NCBI GenBank assembly: GCA_017447865.1
Contig: JAFSMO010000016.1
Coordinates: forward strand, 1-64,000
Reading direction: 5' to 3'
Length of the DNA stretch: 64,000 bases
Source of the DNA: Thermoguttaceae bacterium
GTDB lineage: Bacteria; Planctomycetota; Planctomycetia; Pirellulales; Thermoguttaceae
Under the pieces are notes generated by a model. The model was given only the letters and a program-made list of their open reading frames with translations, did not search any database and was not told where the DNA came from. A program made the position numbers and the translations under genes. Positions 1-8,996 of the stretch are shown here, one piece after another (the stretch's first letter is position 1; each line of letters begins with the position of its first letter).

Positions 1-202
1 CTTTACTCAAATTCTATCAAGGTTCCCGATAAAATTTTGTGCTTCATGAAAAATTCATCAAATTGTCAAAGATATGCTTGGCGATTTCTCACTCAAGTGA
101 ACGCATAATATACCATAAACGAAAATTCTTTCAAGGGGGTGGGACGGAATTTTTTAAAAATTTGTGGAAAAACCCTCCGCCGGGCCAATTCCCCTCACTT
201 TT
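1..202. other. Non-coding stretch at the window start
   Basis: I see no convincing gene here. The short open frames have no ribosome-binding site and no recognisable protein character. The stretch lies downstream of the minus-strand sialidase-like gene, so it probably holds its 3' untranslated region and whatever intergenic sequence lies to the left of the window. Confidence 0.5.
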
Positions 203-1357
203 TTACTTGCGGAAGTCCTTCACGACGTCGAACACCATGTAGTTCGAATCGTGCATATTCTTGCCAAACCAGCCGAGACGGCAGACGAAGTGAATGTCGT
301 CGCCGACGATCCGCCAATCGACGTACTGGAAGCCGTTGATCCCGTCGGGGTGGTGGTAAATGACGCGGTTGACCGTCCAATTGTCCAGATCGGGCGAACT
401 GACCAGCGCCAGCGTGTTGCGTGGCCCCTTCTGTCCCGGCTGGATCCACGAGGTCAGGGCGTAGTACTTTTTCGAGACTTCATCCCAGCGAATGCAGAAT
501 TTCGAGTGTCCGCCGGGGAAGTCGTTGAGGAACTTCGCGAACTCGAGCGTCTTGCCGTCTTGGGAAAGGTTCAGGCGGGCGACGTGTTTTCCCGGGCCGC
601 CCTCGCAGCCCCAGTCTTCGACGCGCATGAAAACACTCACCGAGCCGTCCGGACAGGCGACGCAGTTTCCTTCCAGCCAGCCCCGGTACGGCCAGTTTTT
701 ATCCCACTTCACGTCGGTCGAGCGCGTCCAGTTGGCGGCGTCGAGCAAGTCGCAGTCCTGCGGGGCGCTGATGACGAGCGAATCGTACGGCGGCCAGTCC
801 TTGCGCGAAGCGTCCACGCGGTCAACCTGCCAGAACACGCGGCCATCGTGGAGCAGGACCGGGACCGGGTCGCTGTAGTAGCGGTCGTCGGCGCAGAGCA
901 GACCGTGTTTTTCGTCCGTCGGGACGGTCCACGTTTTGCCCTGGTCGTCCGAGCGGCGGATGGCGATGCACTCGTTGCTCATGCCCTGTTTGCCGGGACG
1001 GAAGAAACCGATGTGGTACAGCGTGTCCCCGAGGCGGAAGATGGAGCCGCTTTTCTGGTCGGGAAATTCGGAGACTTTTTCCCACGTTTTGCCCTGGTCG
1101 TGCGACTGGTACACGAACGTCCGCTCGCCGTGGGTCGCGGGGCCGAACCAGTCGTGGGTGAAGACGTACGTTCCGTCGGCCATAATCTCCATGGACGGCG
1201 TGCCGTAAAAGACTTTCTCCCAGTCGGGACTGGCCGCGATGATGGTCCCGTGCTCCCATTTCGGCGTGTCGGGGCGCTGGGAGTCGGCGGAAACCAATGC
1301 GGAGGAAAGGAGGGTGGTCAAAAAGAAGAACGGAATGTAAAGTTTCAGGTGAGTCAT
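203..1357 (-). CDS. Secreted BNR-repeat (sialidase-like) beta-propeller protein
   Basis: A 384-residue protein with a clear signal peptide (hydrophobic stretch at residues 6-23, then SADS). Two Asp-box motifs, SHDQGKTW and SDDQGKTW, mark the six-bladed beta-propeller of BNR/sialidase-type proteins. Many planctomycetes carry families of such exported proteins, usually listed as exo-alpha-sialidases without biochemical proof. I could not place a full set of sialidase catalytic residues (arginine triad, Tyr/Glu pair), so the substrate is open; another glycan or a binding role is possible. A second member lies at 58757-60088. A near-consensus promoter lies about 60 nt upstream of the start, so it is probably monocistronic. 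Confidence 0.7.
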   Translation of the reverse strand: MTHLKLYIPFFFLTTLLSSALVSADSQRPDTPKWEHGTIIAASPDWEKVFYGTPSMEIMADGTYVFTHDWFGPATHGERTFVYQSHDQGKTWEKVSEFPDQKSGSIFRLGDTLYHIGFFRPGKQGMSNECIAIRRSDDQGKTWTVPTDEKHGLLCADDRYYSDPVPVLLHDGRVFWQVDRVDASRKDWPPYDSLVISAPQDCDLLDAANWTRSTDVKWDKNWPYRGWLEGNCVACPDGSVSVFMRVEDWGCEGGPGKHVARLNLSQDGKTLEFAKFLNDFPGGHSKFCIRWDEVSKKYYALTSWIQPGQKGPRNTLALVSSPDLDNWTVNRVIYHHPDGINGFQYVDWRIVGDDIHFVCRLGWFGKNMHDSNYMVFDVVKDFRK

Positions 1358-1417
1358 GAAATGAAACCTTTCGTGAGGGTGGAACGGATCAACGGATTAA
1401 TTGAAACCTTTTTCTTC

Positions 1418-1445
1418 ATTATAGTTTGTTTCCCTCAAACGTCAA
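1418..1445 (-). promoter_or_regulatory. Promoter of the sialidase-like gene
   Basis: Read on the minus strand, TTGACG (1440-1445) is separated by 16 nt from TATAAT (1418-1423). It lies upstream of the start codon at 1357 and faces the right way. Confidence 0.65.
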
Positions 1446-1526
1446 TCATCCCCTGCGCCAGTTTTTTCTTTTTTTTCGTCGTAAAAAAATTAAGGAGGGG
1501 GGGCTTTTTCTTTCGCGGGGATAGAA

Positions 1527-1532
1527 TATAAT
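1527..1532 (+). promoter_or_regulatory. Probable -10 element for the ABC permease gene
   Basis: TATAAT lies 54 nt upstream of the start codon at 1587. No good -35 is visible at the usual distance, so this is only a candidate. Confidence 0.35.
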
Positions 1533-1586
1533 TAAGAGGACTTTATTGGAACGCACTCAGTAATTTACTTTTCCCCTGAACCATTC

Positions 1587-4280
1587 ATGAACCAGTACGC
1601 GATCCGGGCGATTTTCACCCGTAATTTTTTCAGTTATTTCGCCAATCCGACCGGCTACGTGTTTTTGTGCGTCTTCGTCTTTTTGAGCACGATCGCCGCG
1701 TTCTGGAGCAACGCCTTTTTCGTCAATAATCTGGCCAATCTGGACCAGCTGACGCCGTTTTTCCCGTTTATCATGCTCGTTTTCGCGCCGGCCATCACCA
1801 TGAACAGCTGGGCGGACGAACGGCGGCAGGGGACCGACGAACTGATCCTGACGCTTCCGGCCAACGACCTGGACGTCGTGCTGGGGAAGTATTTTTCCTG
1901 CCTGGCGATCTATACGTGCTCGCTGATCTTCTCGGCCATCTGTAATTTCATCGTCCTGAGGTCCCTCGGAAGCCCCGACGTTGGGCTTTTTCTCGCGACG
2001 TACGTCGGCTTCTGGTTCGTCGGCGTGGCGATGCTCGCGATCGGGATGATGGCGTCTTTCCTGACCGGCCACATTACGATCAGTTACGTGTGGGGCGTGC
2101 TCCTGAACGCGCCGTTCGTCTTTTCCGCCTGCGCCGAAGTGATCCTTCCTCCGAAGTGGGCGTCGGCGATGAGCTTCTGGAGCTTTGAGGCCCGCTACGC
2201 GCCGTTCTGCAAGGGGGAGCTTTCGCTCGCCTCAGCGTTTTATTTCGTCGCGATCGCGCTGGTCATGCTCTACTTGTGCATGATCCTGCTGGGCCGCCGG
2301 CACTGGTTCTGCGGGGCGAAAGGGTGGAAACTCGCCGGCCATTTCGCGCTCCGGACCGTTTTTCTGGCCGTGGCCGTTTCGTCCGTCACGGTGATTTTGA
2401 ACCGGTTTGACCTCCAGCTCGACTGCACCGCGGAGCGCCTGAACTCGCTCTGCCCCGAAACGATTCAGCTTCTGAAAGAGTTCAAGCCGGAATACCCGGT
2501 GGAGATCCACGCGTACTTAAGCCCGCAAATTCCCGGCGAGTTCGCGCAGGTCAAGCGGAATCTGGAATCGACGCTTCACCAGTTCGAGAAGTGGGCCGGG
2601 AGCAAGGTCCACGTGCACATTCATTCCATCGAGCGGTTCACCGACGAGGCGCTGAACGTCGAGAAAAACTACGGGATCACGCCGACCGACGTGAACGTTC
2701 TGGTCCGCGGAAATCAGGAAAAAGTCGGCGTTTACCTCGGCGTCGCCATGACCTGCGGGCTGAATCAGGAAGTCATTCCGTTCTTTTCGCGCGGGCTTCC
2801 GGTCGAGTACGAAATGATCCGGTCGCTGCTGATGGTTTCGACCCACCAGCGCAAGCGGTTGGGCGTGCTCCAGACGGACGCGAATCTGCTCGGAATGTTC
2901 GACGGAATGCCCATGACGGGGATCGACCGCGCGACGATCGAGCAGTCGGTCAGCCCGATGGTCGCGGAGCTTCGGAAGTCGTACGAGATCGTTCCGGTGA
3001 ATCCGTCGTACCCGATCGACCCAAACTCGGTGGACGTGATTTTGGCGGTGCAGCCCTCGACGCTGGAGCCGTTCATGATGGAGAATTTCGTGAAGGTCCT
3101 CGAGGCGGGGGTCCCCACGGCCATTTTTGAGGATCCGCTCCCGCTTTGCAGCCAGTTCACGCCGACGTGCGAGCAGCGGCGGCTTTCGCGCAACCCGATG
3201 GACTCCATGGCAATGATGGCCGGGAATCTTCCGAAGGCGGACCCGGCGGGGCTTTGGTCTTTGCTCGGAGTCCGGTTTTATGATCAGGAGATCGTCGCGC
3301 AGAAATACCGGCCGATCCCACGCTTTTCGCGAAGTCCGAATCCGTTCCTTTTCATCGACGCGAACGAGCTGAACCCGCACCCATTCGCGGAGAAAAACCC
3401 GGCAACGAACGGTCTGCGGCGGCTGGTGATGCTTTATGCCGGGCATTTCGAGGCGGACCCGAAAGTTTCGTCGGTCTTCTTCACGCCGCTGGTGATCGCG
3501 CAGTCGTACTCCGGGCTGATCCCGTACCGGAAGCTTTTCAAAAACGAGGAGCTGGGCTTCCTCCCGCAAAACCTGAAAACGGACGTGGATTTTGAGGTCA
3601 CGTCGCTTCCGTACGTCGTTTCGGCCGAGATCCGCTCCAGCCGCCCGGACAAAAAGGGGCTTTACGTGATCCTGACCGCGGACTCCGACCTTTTCTTCGA
3701 CGGTTTCGTTCAAATGCGCTCGGCCGGCGGGATGGGGAGCGACTACGACTTCGACAATATTAACTTCGTGCTGAATATTATGGAGCGGCTGGGCGGCGAA
3801 AACCGCTTCTACGCGATCCGCAAGCACCAGCAGATCCACCGGAAACTCGAGGCGATCGAGCAGTACAGGAATTTCTACCAGAAGGAATTTGACGAGCGCG
3901 AGAAGAAGCTGATGGAGTCGCTGACGAATCGTCAAAAAGAGCTGGAAAAGTCGCTGAACGAGCGGGTCCTGAAGCTGAACGAGCAGCTCAAGGCCGGCGA
4001 GATCACGCAGACCGAGGCGGAAGAAAGCCGCGAGTGGCTTCTGAGCGTCGGCCAGAACGAGATGCAGAAGGCGATCAACCGGCAAATGACGAACGTTCAG
4101 AAGGAAATCGCGCTGATGGAGAAAGACTGCCAGACGAAGATCCTTCAGATCCAGAACGAGCGGAAACTCCTCGCGGTGCTTTTGCCGCCGGTTCTGCCGC
4201 TGCTGATCGCGATCCTGGTTTTCATTTACCGCAAGAATCAGGAACGGCTGGGCGTCTCGGCGCGGCGGCTGAGGAAATAA
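1587..4280 (+). CDS. GldF/GldG-like ABC transporter permease fusion
   Basis: An 897-residue membrane protein. Residues 1-235 form a six-helix ABC-2 type permease like GldF (start MNQYAIRAIF, then several hydrophobic helices and an RRQGTDELILTLP segment typical of the family). After a further membrane helix (about 250-270), a long extracytoplasmic part of about 500 residues resembles the GldG / ABC-type auxiliary domain. A coiled coil rich in Glu, Lys and Gln follows (about 750-860), then a final helix near 865-885. GldF and GldG are normally separate proteins; the fusion occurs in planctomycetes and other non-gliding phyla, where the substrate is unknown. The partner ATPase is not next to it here. 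No strong ribosome-binding site precedes the ATG. Confidence 0.75.
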   Translation: MNQYAIRAIFTRNFFSYFANPTGYVFLCVFVFLSTIAAFWSNAFFVNNLANLDQLTPFFPFIMLVFAPAITMNSWADERRQGTDELILTLPANDLDVVLGKYFSCLAIYTCSLIFSAICNFIVLRSLGSPDVGLFLATYVGFWFVGVAMLAIGMMASFLTGHITISYVWGVLLNAPFVFSACAEVILPPKWASAMSFWSFEARYAPFCKGELSLASAFYFVAIALVMLYLCMILLGRRHWFCGAKGWKLAGHFALRTVFLAVAVSSVTVILNRFDLQLDCTAERLNSLCPETIQLLKEFKPEYPVEIHAYLSPQIPGEFAQVKRNLESTLHQFEKWAGSKVHVHIHSIERFTDEALNVEKNYGITPTDVNVLVRGNQEKVGVYLGVAMTCGLNQEVIPFFSRGLPVEYEMIRSLLMVSTHQRKRLGVLQTDANLLGMFDGMPMTGIDRATIEQSVSPMVAELRKSYEIVPVNPSYPIDPNSVDVILAVQPSTLEPFMMENFVKVLEAGVPTAIFEDPLPLCSQFTPTCEQRRLSRNPMDSMAMMAGNLPKADPAGLWSLLGVRFYDQEIVAQKYRPIPRFSRSPNPFLFIDANELNPHPFAEKNPATNGLRRLVMLYAGHFEADPKVSSVFFTPLVIAQSYSGLIPYRKLFKNEELGFLPQNLKTDVDFEVTSLPYVVSAEIRSSRPDKKGLYVILTADSDLFFDGFVQMRSAGGMGSDYDFDNINFVLNIMERLGGENRFYAIRKHQQIHRKLEAIEQYRNFYQKEFDEREKKLMESLTNRQKELEKSLNERVLKLNEQLKAGEITQTEAEESREWLLSVGQNEMQKAINRQMTNVQKEIALMEKDCQTKILQIQNERKLLAVLLPPVLPLLIAILVFIYRKNQERLGVSARRLRK

Positions 4281-4326
4281 GATTCACCGATTTACTGACT
4301 TAAAACCGACTTCAAGGAGAAAACTC

Positions 4327-4935
4327 ATGACTTTATTCGACGTTTGCTACTACAATTTCTGGGCCTGGTCCGCGTACTTTTACGGGAAGATCTACCACCG
4401 GATCTGGTACAAGAATAAGGACCACGTTCCGAAGACCGGCAAGCTCTGCGTCATCGCAAACCACCAGAGTTTTCTCGACCCGCCGCTGATCGCCGCCGGG
4501 ACGCGCCGTTACCTTTCCTTCATGGCCCGTGACACGCTTTTCAAAGGCCTTTTCGGGTGGCATATTTCACACCTGAATGCGTTTCCGATCTCGCACGACA
4601 AAAGCCCGATCGCGGGGATCAAAGAAACGCTGAAACGTCTGAAAGACGAACAGGCCGTTCTGATTTTCCCCGAGGGGACGCGAACTGAGGACGGAAACCT
4701 CAGTGAGTTCCACAAAGGGATCATTTCCGTCGCCCGCCGGAGCAAGGCGCCGATCCTCCCGTGCGTGATCAAGGGCGCGTACAAAGCGTGGCCGCGCCAC
4801 TCCAAATTCCCGAAACCGTACAAAGTCACGGTCACGTTCGGCGACGTGATCCCCGCGGAAGAGGTTCAGGCGATGGACGAAGACGCGCTCTTGGAACGGC
4901 TTCGCGAGACGATTACGAAAATGCTGGAGGAGTAA
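4327..4935 (+). CDS. plsC: 1-acylglycerol-3-phosphate acyltransferase (PlsC family)
   Basis: A 202-residue acyltransferase. The HX4D catalytic motif is present as NHQSFLD (about residues 41-47) and the phosphate-binding motif as FPEGTRT (about 116-122). The family transfers an acyl chain to lysophosphatidic acid to make phosphatidic acid at the cytoplasmic membrane face. An AAGGAG ribosome-binding site lies a few bases before the ATG. It follows the permease by 46 nt on the same strand and may share its transcript. Related family members acylate other lysolipids, so the exact acceptor is inferred. Confidence 0.85.
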   Translation: MTLFDVCYYNFWAWSAYFYGKIYHRIWYKNKDHVPKTGKLCVIANHQSFLDPPLIAAGTRRYLSFMARDTLFKGLFGWHISHLNAFPISHDKSPIAGIKETLKRLKDEQAVLIFPEGTRTEDGNLSEFHKGIISVARRSKAPILPCVIKGAYKAWPRHSKFPKPYKVTVTFGDVIPAEEVQAMDEDALLERLRETITKMLEE

Positions 4936-4960
4936 GTGCGGGGGAACGCCCGACTGAGAG

Positions 4961-5002
4961 TTTTCAGTTTTCAGCTTTCAATTTTCAGTTTCAAGTTTTC
5001 AG
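4961..5002. repeat. Heptamer microsatellite (TTTTCAG-type)
   Basis: Six consecutive 7-nt units, TTTTCAG with variants CTTTCAA and TTTCAAG, fill the gap between the acyltransferase and the next gene. This is one of five intergenic loci in the window with a strict 7-nt period. Confidence 0.75.
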
Positions 5003-5015
5003 TTGAGTAATTCGC

Positions 5016-5816
5016 ATGAATCCCAGACCCTGGCTCACGACCCTTTTAACGACCGCCGAATCCCTTCCTCCGCGTGAAAGCGTCATGGAAGCGATGAATC
5101 AGATCCCCGGCTACGAAACGGTTCACTTCCAGTTCGTAACCGAAATGCCGGACCGTTTTATTTTCCGGTCCCCATCGGCCACGCTGGCGGTTTCGCTCGC
5201 GGATCCTGAGCATGAAATCCCCTTTGAGACGTTAAAGGCCTCCTGCGCCCGCGCGTGGCACTGGGTCGAGGCGGCGCACGAGGTTTCCCAAGCCACCCGG
5301 CAAATCGTCGTCGCGGTGCTTCCTGAGGAGGACGCGCTGGAACCGCTCGACGTTGCGCTTTTGCTCACGGCGTTGACCGTCGCAGTCCTGAAAAATGTTT
5401 CGGCCAACGCAGTCTTCTGGAATCATTCCGGAATGCTTCACGCCCCCGAGTCGTTCATCAGCCACGCCCAGGGAATGAACCGTCAGGCGATCCCAGTGGA
5501 GCTCTGGATCGAATTCCGGCTGGTCCTCAATTCTGACCTGACCCTTTCCATCGGCACGTGGGGAATGAAGGCCTTCGCGCTGGCCGAGCTGGAGGTTTCC
5601 CATTCGCGCGAAGACGCCAAGTGGCTCCTGCGCTGGCTTTTCAATCTGGCGCACAACATGCTGGAAAAAGGGCCGCTCGACACGAAATCGGAGCACACTT
5701 TCGGCCATTCGGACAAAGAGTCGTTCACCCTGAAGTACGAGCAGACCGCTCCGGAGCTGGGCCGCGGCGTCCTTGAGGAAGTGCTACGGGTTGAGTTTGA
5801 AAGCGCGAGGAATTAA
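5016..5816 (+). CDS. DUF4261-like protein of unknown function
   Basis: A 266-residue soluble protein without signal peptide or membrane segment. The central part, with the hydrophobic run LDVALLLTALTVAVL followed by NAVFWNHSGMLHAPESF, resembles what I remember of the DUF4261 family, which has no established role. I cannot verify the match. It is separated from the acyltransferase by a heptamer repeat and has no strong ribosome-binding site. A GGAA-poor leader and an immediate ATG after TTCGC leave the start slightly uncertain. No functional link to its neighbours is apparent. Confidence 0.55.
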   Translation: MNPRPWLTTLLTTAESLPPRESVMEAMNQIPGYETVHFQFVTEMPDRFIFRSPSATLAVSLADPEHEIPFETLKASCARAWHWVEAAHEVSQATRQIVVAVLPEEDALEPLDVALLLTALTVAVLKNVSANAVFWNHSGMLHAPESFISHAQGMNRQAIPVELWIEFRLVLNSDLTLSIGTWGMKAFALAELEVSHSREDAKWLLRWLFNLAHNMLEKGPLDTKSEHTFGHSDKESFTLKYEQTAPELGRGVLEEVLRVEFESARN

Positions 5817-5842
5817 TTGCTCTTTCCCCGCTCCGGGCTTTT

Positions 5843-5851
5843 TGCTATAAT
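5843..5851 (+). promoter_or_regulatory. Extended -10 promoter element
   Basis: TGC directly followed by TATAAT gives an extended -10, 48 nt before the GTG start of the toroid protein. No clear -35 is found at 16-17 nt. Confidence 0.5.
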
Positions 5852-5898
5852 TACCGGGTAGAATTTCGTCCCCAGACCCGTTCCACCCGGAGTTAAAC

Positions 5899-7665
5899 GT
5901 GAAACCGGAAGAATTTGATTTTGAACCCGGCCCCGAGGCCCAGCCGTCCGAAAGCGGCGCGTCCTTTTTGGACTCGCTCGGGATCACCGCGTTTGATTTG
6001 ACGGCTTCCCAGTCGGCAGAAGGCGGCGAGGACGATTCCGCCCCCGTCTGGGACGAGCCGGAACGGGATCTTTTCGCGCTTGACGAAAAATCGTTTGAAA
6101 ACTCCGCCAGTTTCCTCGGGAGCCTGATCTTTCATCTGATCCTTCTGCTTGCGATGGTCCTCTGGCCGATCGTCGTTTCGCGCGGGGTCTGGCACGGACC
6201 CGAAATTTCCATGGAGTTCGCCACCGCCGACGAGACTGAGGAGTGGGAAGATTTCATGGAGGAACTCGGCGCGACCCTCGAAACAGATTCCCCGGAAGCC
6301 TCCGTCGAAAACCCCGAGCCAACCGAAACGCTTCTCCCGGAAGAAACGCCCGTCGAAATCGAAACCGAAACCCAAGAAACTCCCGAAACGATGCCGGACG
6401 AGCCGCTGGACGACCCGGCGCAAGCCCTTCTGGAAGCGCTGAATCAGGAAACCACGAAGCCGAACGACCCGAACCAGGAGGGGGAGGAAACGCCCACGCC
6501 CGACGCAGAACCGCAGACGGCTGAGGCTTCCGGAAACGAAACCAACTGGAACCAGCAGGTCATGGTCCCGCGCTCCCTTCCGGCCGGCGGCGGGATCGGT
6601 CCCCGAACGGACGCAGCGGGCCGCGGAAAGATGCTCGAGGAAGCCGGTGGAAATGGTCAGAGCGAAGACGCCGTCGCGATGGGTCTGGCCTGGATCGCCC
6701 GCCACCAGCAGTTCGACCCACAGAAAAAATATTTTGGAAGCTGGAACTTCGACCTTTCCCGCTACGGAACGCCCAACTCCGGCGAGGCGACCTCACGCGT
6801 GGCGGCGACTTCGCTGGCGCTTTTGGCGCTTCTGGGCCACGGAAACACCCGGGAGGTGGGCGAGTACCAGAAAGCCGTTCAGGACGGGATTTACTTCCTC
6901 TCCACGCAGGCCCACGCGCGGGAGTCCATGCCCGGCTACGACTTCCGGGACTCGCCCGACAGCCGCGGGATGTACGGCCACATTTTAGCCACGCTGGCGC
7001 TTTGCGAGGCGTACGCGATGGAAGAAACGAAGGATCCGACGCTCGGCGCGCTTGCGCTCGGCGCGCTGAAATGGATCCTCTACGCCCAGGATCAGGACGG
7101 GGGAGGCTGGCGCTACCAGCCACGCGAAGCCGGCGACGTTTCCGTCACGACGTGGGTCGTGATGCTCCTGAAAAGCGCGCACATGATCGGGTTTGAGATC
7201 CCCTCGCAGACGCTGGTGAAGATGGACCTTTTCCTCGACTCGATCTCGAAGGAGGAGAAGGCGAAGTACTCGTACCAGCCGGGCAGACCGCCGATCCCCT
7301 CCACGACCGCCATGGGCCTGTGCGCCCGGGTCTTCAGCGGAGCGAAACACGACACCGACTTCCTGAAACGCGGGACCCGTTACATCGCCGAGGACTGCGG
7401 CTGCAGCGAGACGGACCTTTACTACAATTACTACGGCTCGCTCCTCTTGCGGCACTACGGCGGTCCCTTGTGGCGGACGTGGAACCAGGAAATGCGCGAC
7501 TACCTCGTCCGCACCCAGGTCCAGGTCGGCCCGGAGCGCGGGAGCTGGTACTTCGACGAGCCGGAAAAAACGAACAATCAGATCGGCGGCCGCCTCTACA
7601 CGACGGCCATGGCGGTCATGATCCTGGAGGTTTATTACCGCTATTTGCCGATTTACAAAGAATGA
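5899..7665 (+). CDS. Membrane-anchored protein with prenyltransferase/squalene-cyclase-like alpha/alpha toroid
   Basis: A 588-residue protein starting at GTG; GGAG at 5889-5892, six bases upstream, supports this start. An acidic N-terminal part (1-70) precedes one membrane helix (about 74-96, rich in Leu/Ile). A Glu/Pro/Thr-rich spacer (about 105-215) leads to a C-terminal domain with repeats of the squalene-cyclase/prenyltransferase type, for example QDGGGWRYQP and a GSWYF segment. Many planctomycete genomes encode such proteins; they lack the DCTAE-type motif of true hopene cyclases and their function is unknown. The toroid probably sits outside the membrane. Because the helix is not at the extreme N-terminus, this is not a cleaved signal. 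Confidence 0.6.
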   Translation: MKPEEFDFEPGPEAQPSESGASFLDSLGITAFDLTASQSAEGGEDDSAPVWDEPERDLFALDEKSFENSASFLGSLIFHLILLLAMVLWPIVVSRGVWHGPEISMEFATADETEEWEDFMEELGATLETDSPEASVENPEPTETLLPEETPVEIETETQETPETMPDEPLDDPAQALLEALNQETTKPNDPNQEGEETPTPDAEPQTAEASGNETNWNQQVMVPRSLPAGGGIGPRTDAAGRGKMLEEAGGNGQSEDAVAMGLAWIARHQQFDPQKKYFGSWNFDLSRYGTPNSGEATSRVAATSLALLALLGHGNTREVGEYQKAVQDGIYFLSTQAHARESMPGYDFRDSPDSRGMYGHILATLALCEAYAMEETKDPTLGALALGALKWILYAQDQDGGGWRYQPREAGDVSVTTWVVMLLKSAHMIGFEIPSQTLVKMDLFLDSISKEEKAKYSYQPGRPPIPSTTAMGLCARVFSGAKHDTDFLKRGTRYIAEDCGCSETDLYYNYYGSLLLRHYGGPLWRTWNQEMRDYLVRTQVQVGPERGSWYFDEPEKTNNQIGGRLYTTAMAVMILEVYYRYLPIYKE

Positions 7666-7683
7666 TCCGGAGGGCCGGCCTTT

Positions 7684-7952
7684 GGAAGGCGGTAATGAAG
7701 GCCGGAGGCCGGAATTACGCGCTGGTGAAACCACCACGGACGACGGAAGGCGGTAATGGAGGCCGGAGGCCGGAATTACGCGCTGGTGAAACCACCACGG
7801 ACGACGGAAGGCAGTAATGAAGGCCGGAGGCCGGAATTACGCGCTGGTAAATGGCCACGGTCCCCCAAACGCGTAATTCCGCGCTGCGCGCTCCATTACC
7901 GCCTCCCATCCACGCGTAATTCCGCGCTGCGCGCTCCATTACCGCCTCCCAT
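7684..7952. repeat. Array of 61-bp and 43-bp hairpin repeats
   Basis: This fills the 307-nt gap between two genes. Three direct copies of a ~61-bp unit start at 7684, 7745 and 7806 (core GGCGGTAATG...GGAATTACGC). They are followed by two copies of a ~43-bp unit in the opposite orientation (7870-7912 and 7913-7952) that share the same ends but have a different GC-rich palindromic centre (GCGCTGCGCGC instead of GGCCGGAGGCC). Each unit can fold into a hairpin. It looks like a REP-type array. Confidence 0.85.
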
Positions 7953-7972
7953 TTTTATCGAAAGGAACCTTT

Positions 7973-8896
7973 ATGCAAATCCTCAAAACCTTCCTGGCCG
8001 TTTTGGCCCTTTCCTCTTTTTTATATGCCGCCGACGGGCCGACGAACGAGGACCACTCCGCGTTTTTCCACGGCAAACGCCCCCAGCAGGAGATCCTCTG
8101 CGGCTGCTCCGGCCGGCTTGAAAAGTTCGACGCGAACGGGAATCTCGTCTGGACCTACGCCCACGAGATCGGCAACATGAGCGACGTGCAGCTCCTCGAA
8201 AACGGGAACATTCTGTACGCCGATGCCGACTCCGTGATCGAAGTCACGCCGCAGTGCGAGGTCGTTTTCCAGTACATTCCCGAGGACCAGCGAGGCGACT
8301 CGGCCTTCACCGCCACGCGCCTGGCGGACGGGAACACGCTGATCGGCTGGAACACGAAAAACTGCCTGCTGATCGTGAATCCGAAGGGCGAAACGGTCAA
8401 AACGATCCCGTGCCAGTTCCTCGATGCGATAGGAAGCCACCACAATATGCGCATGGCCCGGCCGACCGACCGCGGCACGTTCCTCGTCGCCCATAAACGC
8501 AAAGGGACGATTGCCGAGTACGACGAAAACGGCCGGATCGTCCGCGTAATGACCGTCCCGGGGCAGGAGTGCTACGGCGTGCTTTCGCTTCCGAACGGCG
8601 AGGTCCTCGGCTCGTTCCTGAACCTGATCGTCCTGTTCGACGCGAACGGCAAAGAGGTCTGGCGCTGCACGATGGACGATCTGAAACCGCTCGAGATCTC
8701 CTGCATGTGCGGCCTTCAGGTCCGGGAAAACGGGAACATCGTGGTCGGGAACTACGCCTGCAACCACGGCCAGACGCATACGTCGTGCATGTTCGAGATC
8801 ACGCGCGACAAAGAAGTCGTGTGGTACTACCAGAACCCGACCGCCCCGGGAAACTTCATGAACGTTCAGGTCCTCGGTGAAAAAGCCGTGCGCTGA
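7973..8896 (+). CDS. Secreted beta-propeller protein (PQQ/ASST-like repeats)
   Basis: A 307-residue protein with a signal peptide (residues 1-18, ending LYAADG). Repeated units of the kind DANGNLVWTY, ENGNILYADAD, ADGNTLIGWN, DENGRIVRV and ENGNIVVGNY are short beta-propeller blades like those of PQQ-repeat and arylsulfotransferase-type proteins. Several cysteines (CGCSG near the N-terminus, SCMCG near residue 243) may form disulfides outside the cytoplasm. I see no catalytic motif, so no enzyme activity is assigned. An AAAGGAAC ribosome-binding site precedes the ATG. It is followed on the same strand by another propeller gene after about 100 nt. Confidence 0.6.
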   Translation: MQILKTFLAVLALSSFLYAADGPTNEDHSAFFHGKRPQQEILCGCSGRLEKFDANGNLVWTYAHEIGNMSDVQLLENGNILYADADSVIEVTPQCEVVFQYIPEDQRGDSAFTATRLADGNTLIGWNTKNCLLIVNPKGETVKTIPCQFLDAIGSHHNMRMARPTDRGTFLVAHKRKGTIAEYDENGRIVRVMTVPGQECYGVLSLPNGEVLGSFLNLIVLFDANGKEVWRCTMDDLKPLEISCMCGLQVRENGNIVVGNYACNHGQTHTSCMFEITRDKEVVWYYQNPTAPGNFMNVQVLGEKAVR

Positions 8897-8996
8897 CGGC
8901 GGCGCATGAACCGTTTTGCCGTTTTGGCGACCCACCGGCACTAACAATCACATCCTGAAAAACCACATTCACTCTTAACATAAAGGAGAAATCATC

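Noticed and set aside
164..1531. Long open frames on the plus strand opposite the BNR gene
   Set aside because: No ribosome-binding site, no family features; the minus-strand gene has signal peptide, Asp boxes and a promoter. GC-rich codon use creates mirror frames.
2517..4085. 522-codon minus-strand frame opposite the ABC permease
   Set aside because: Low-complexity Arg/Leu/Val composition typical of antisense frames; the permease is clearly real.
7684..7952. Possible CRISPR array
   Set aside because: The 61- and 43-bp units are repeated completely, with no variable spacers, and no cas gene is near.
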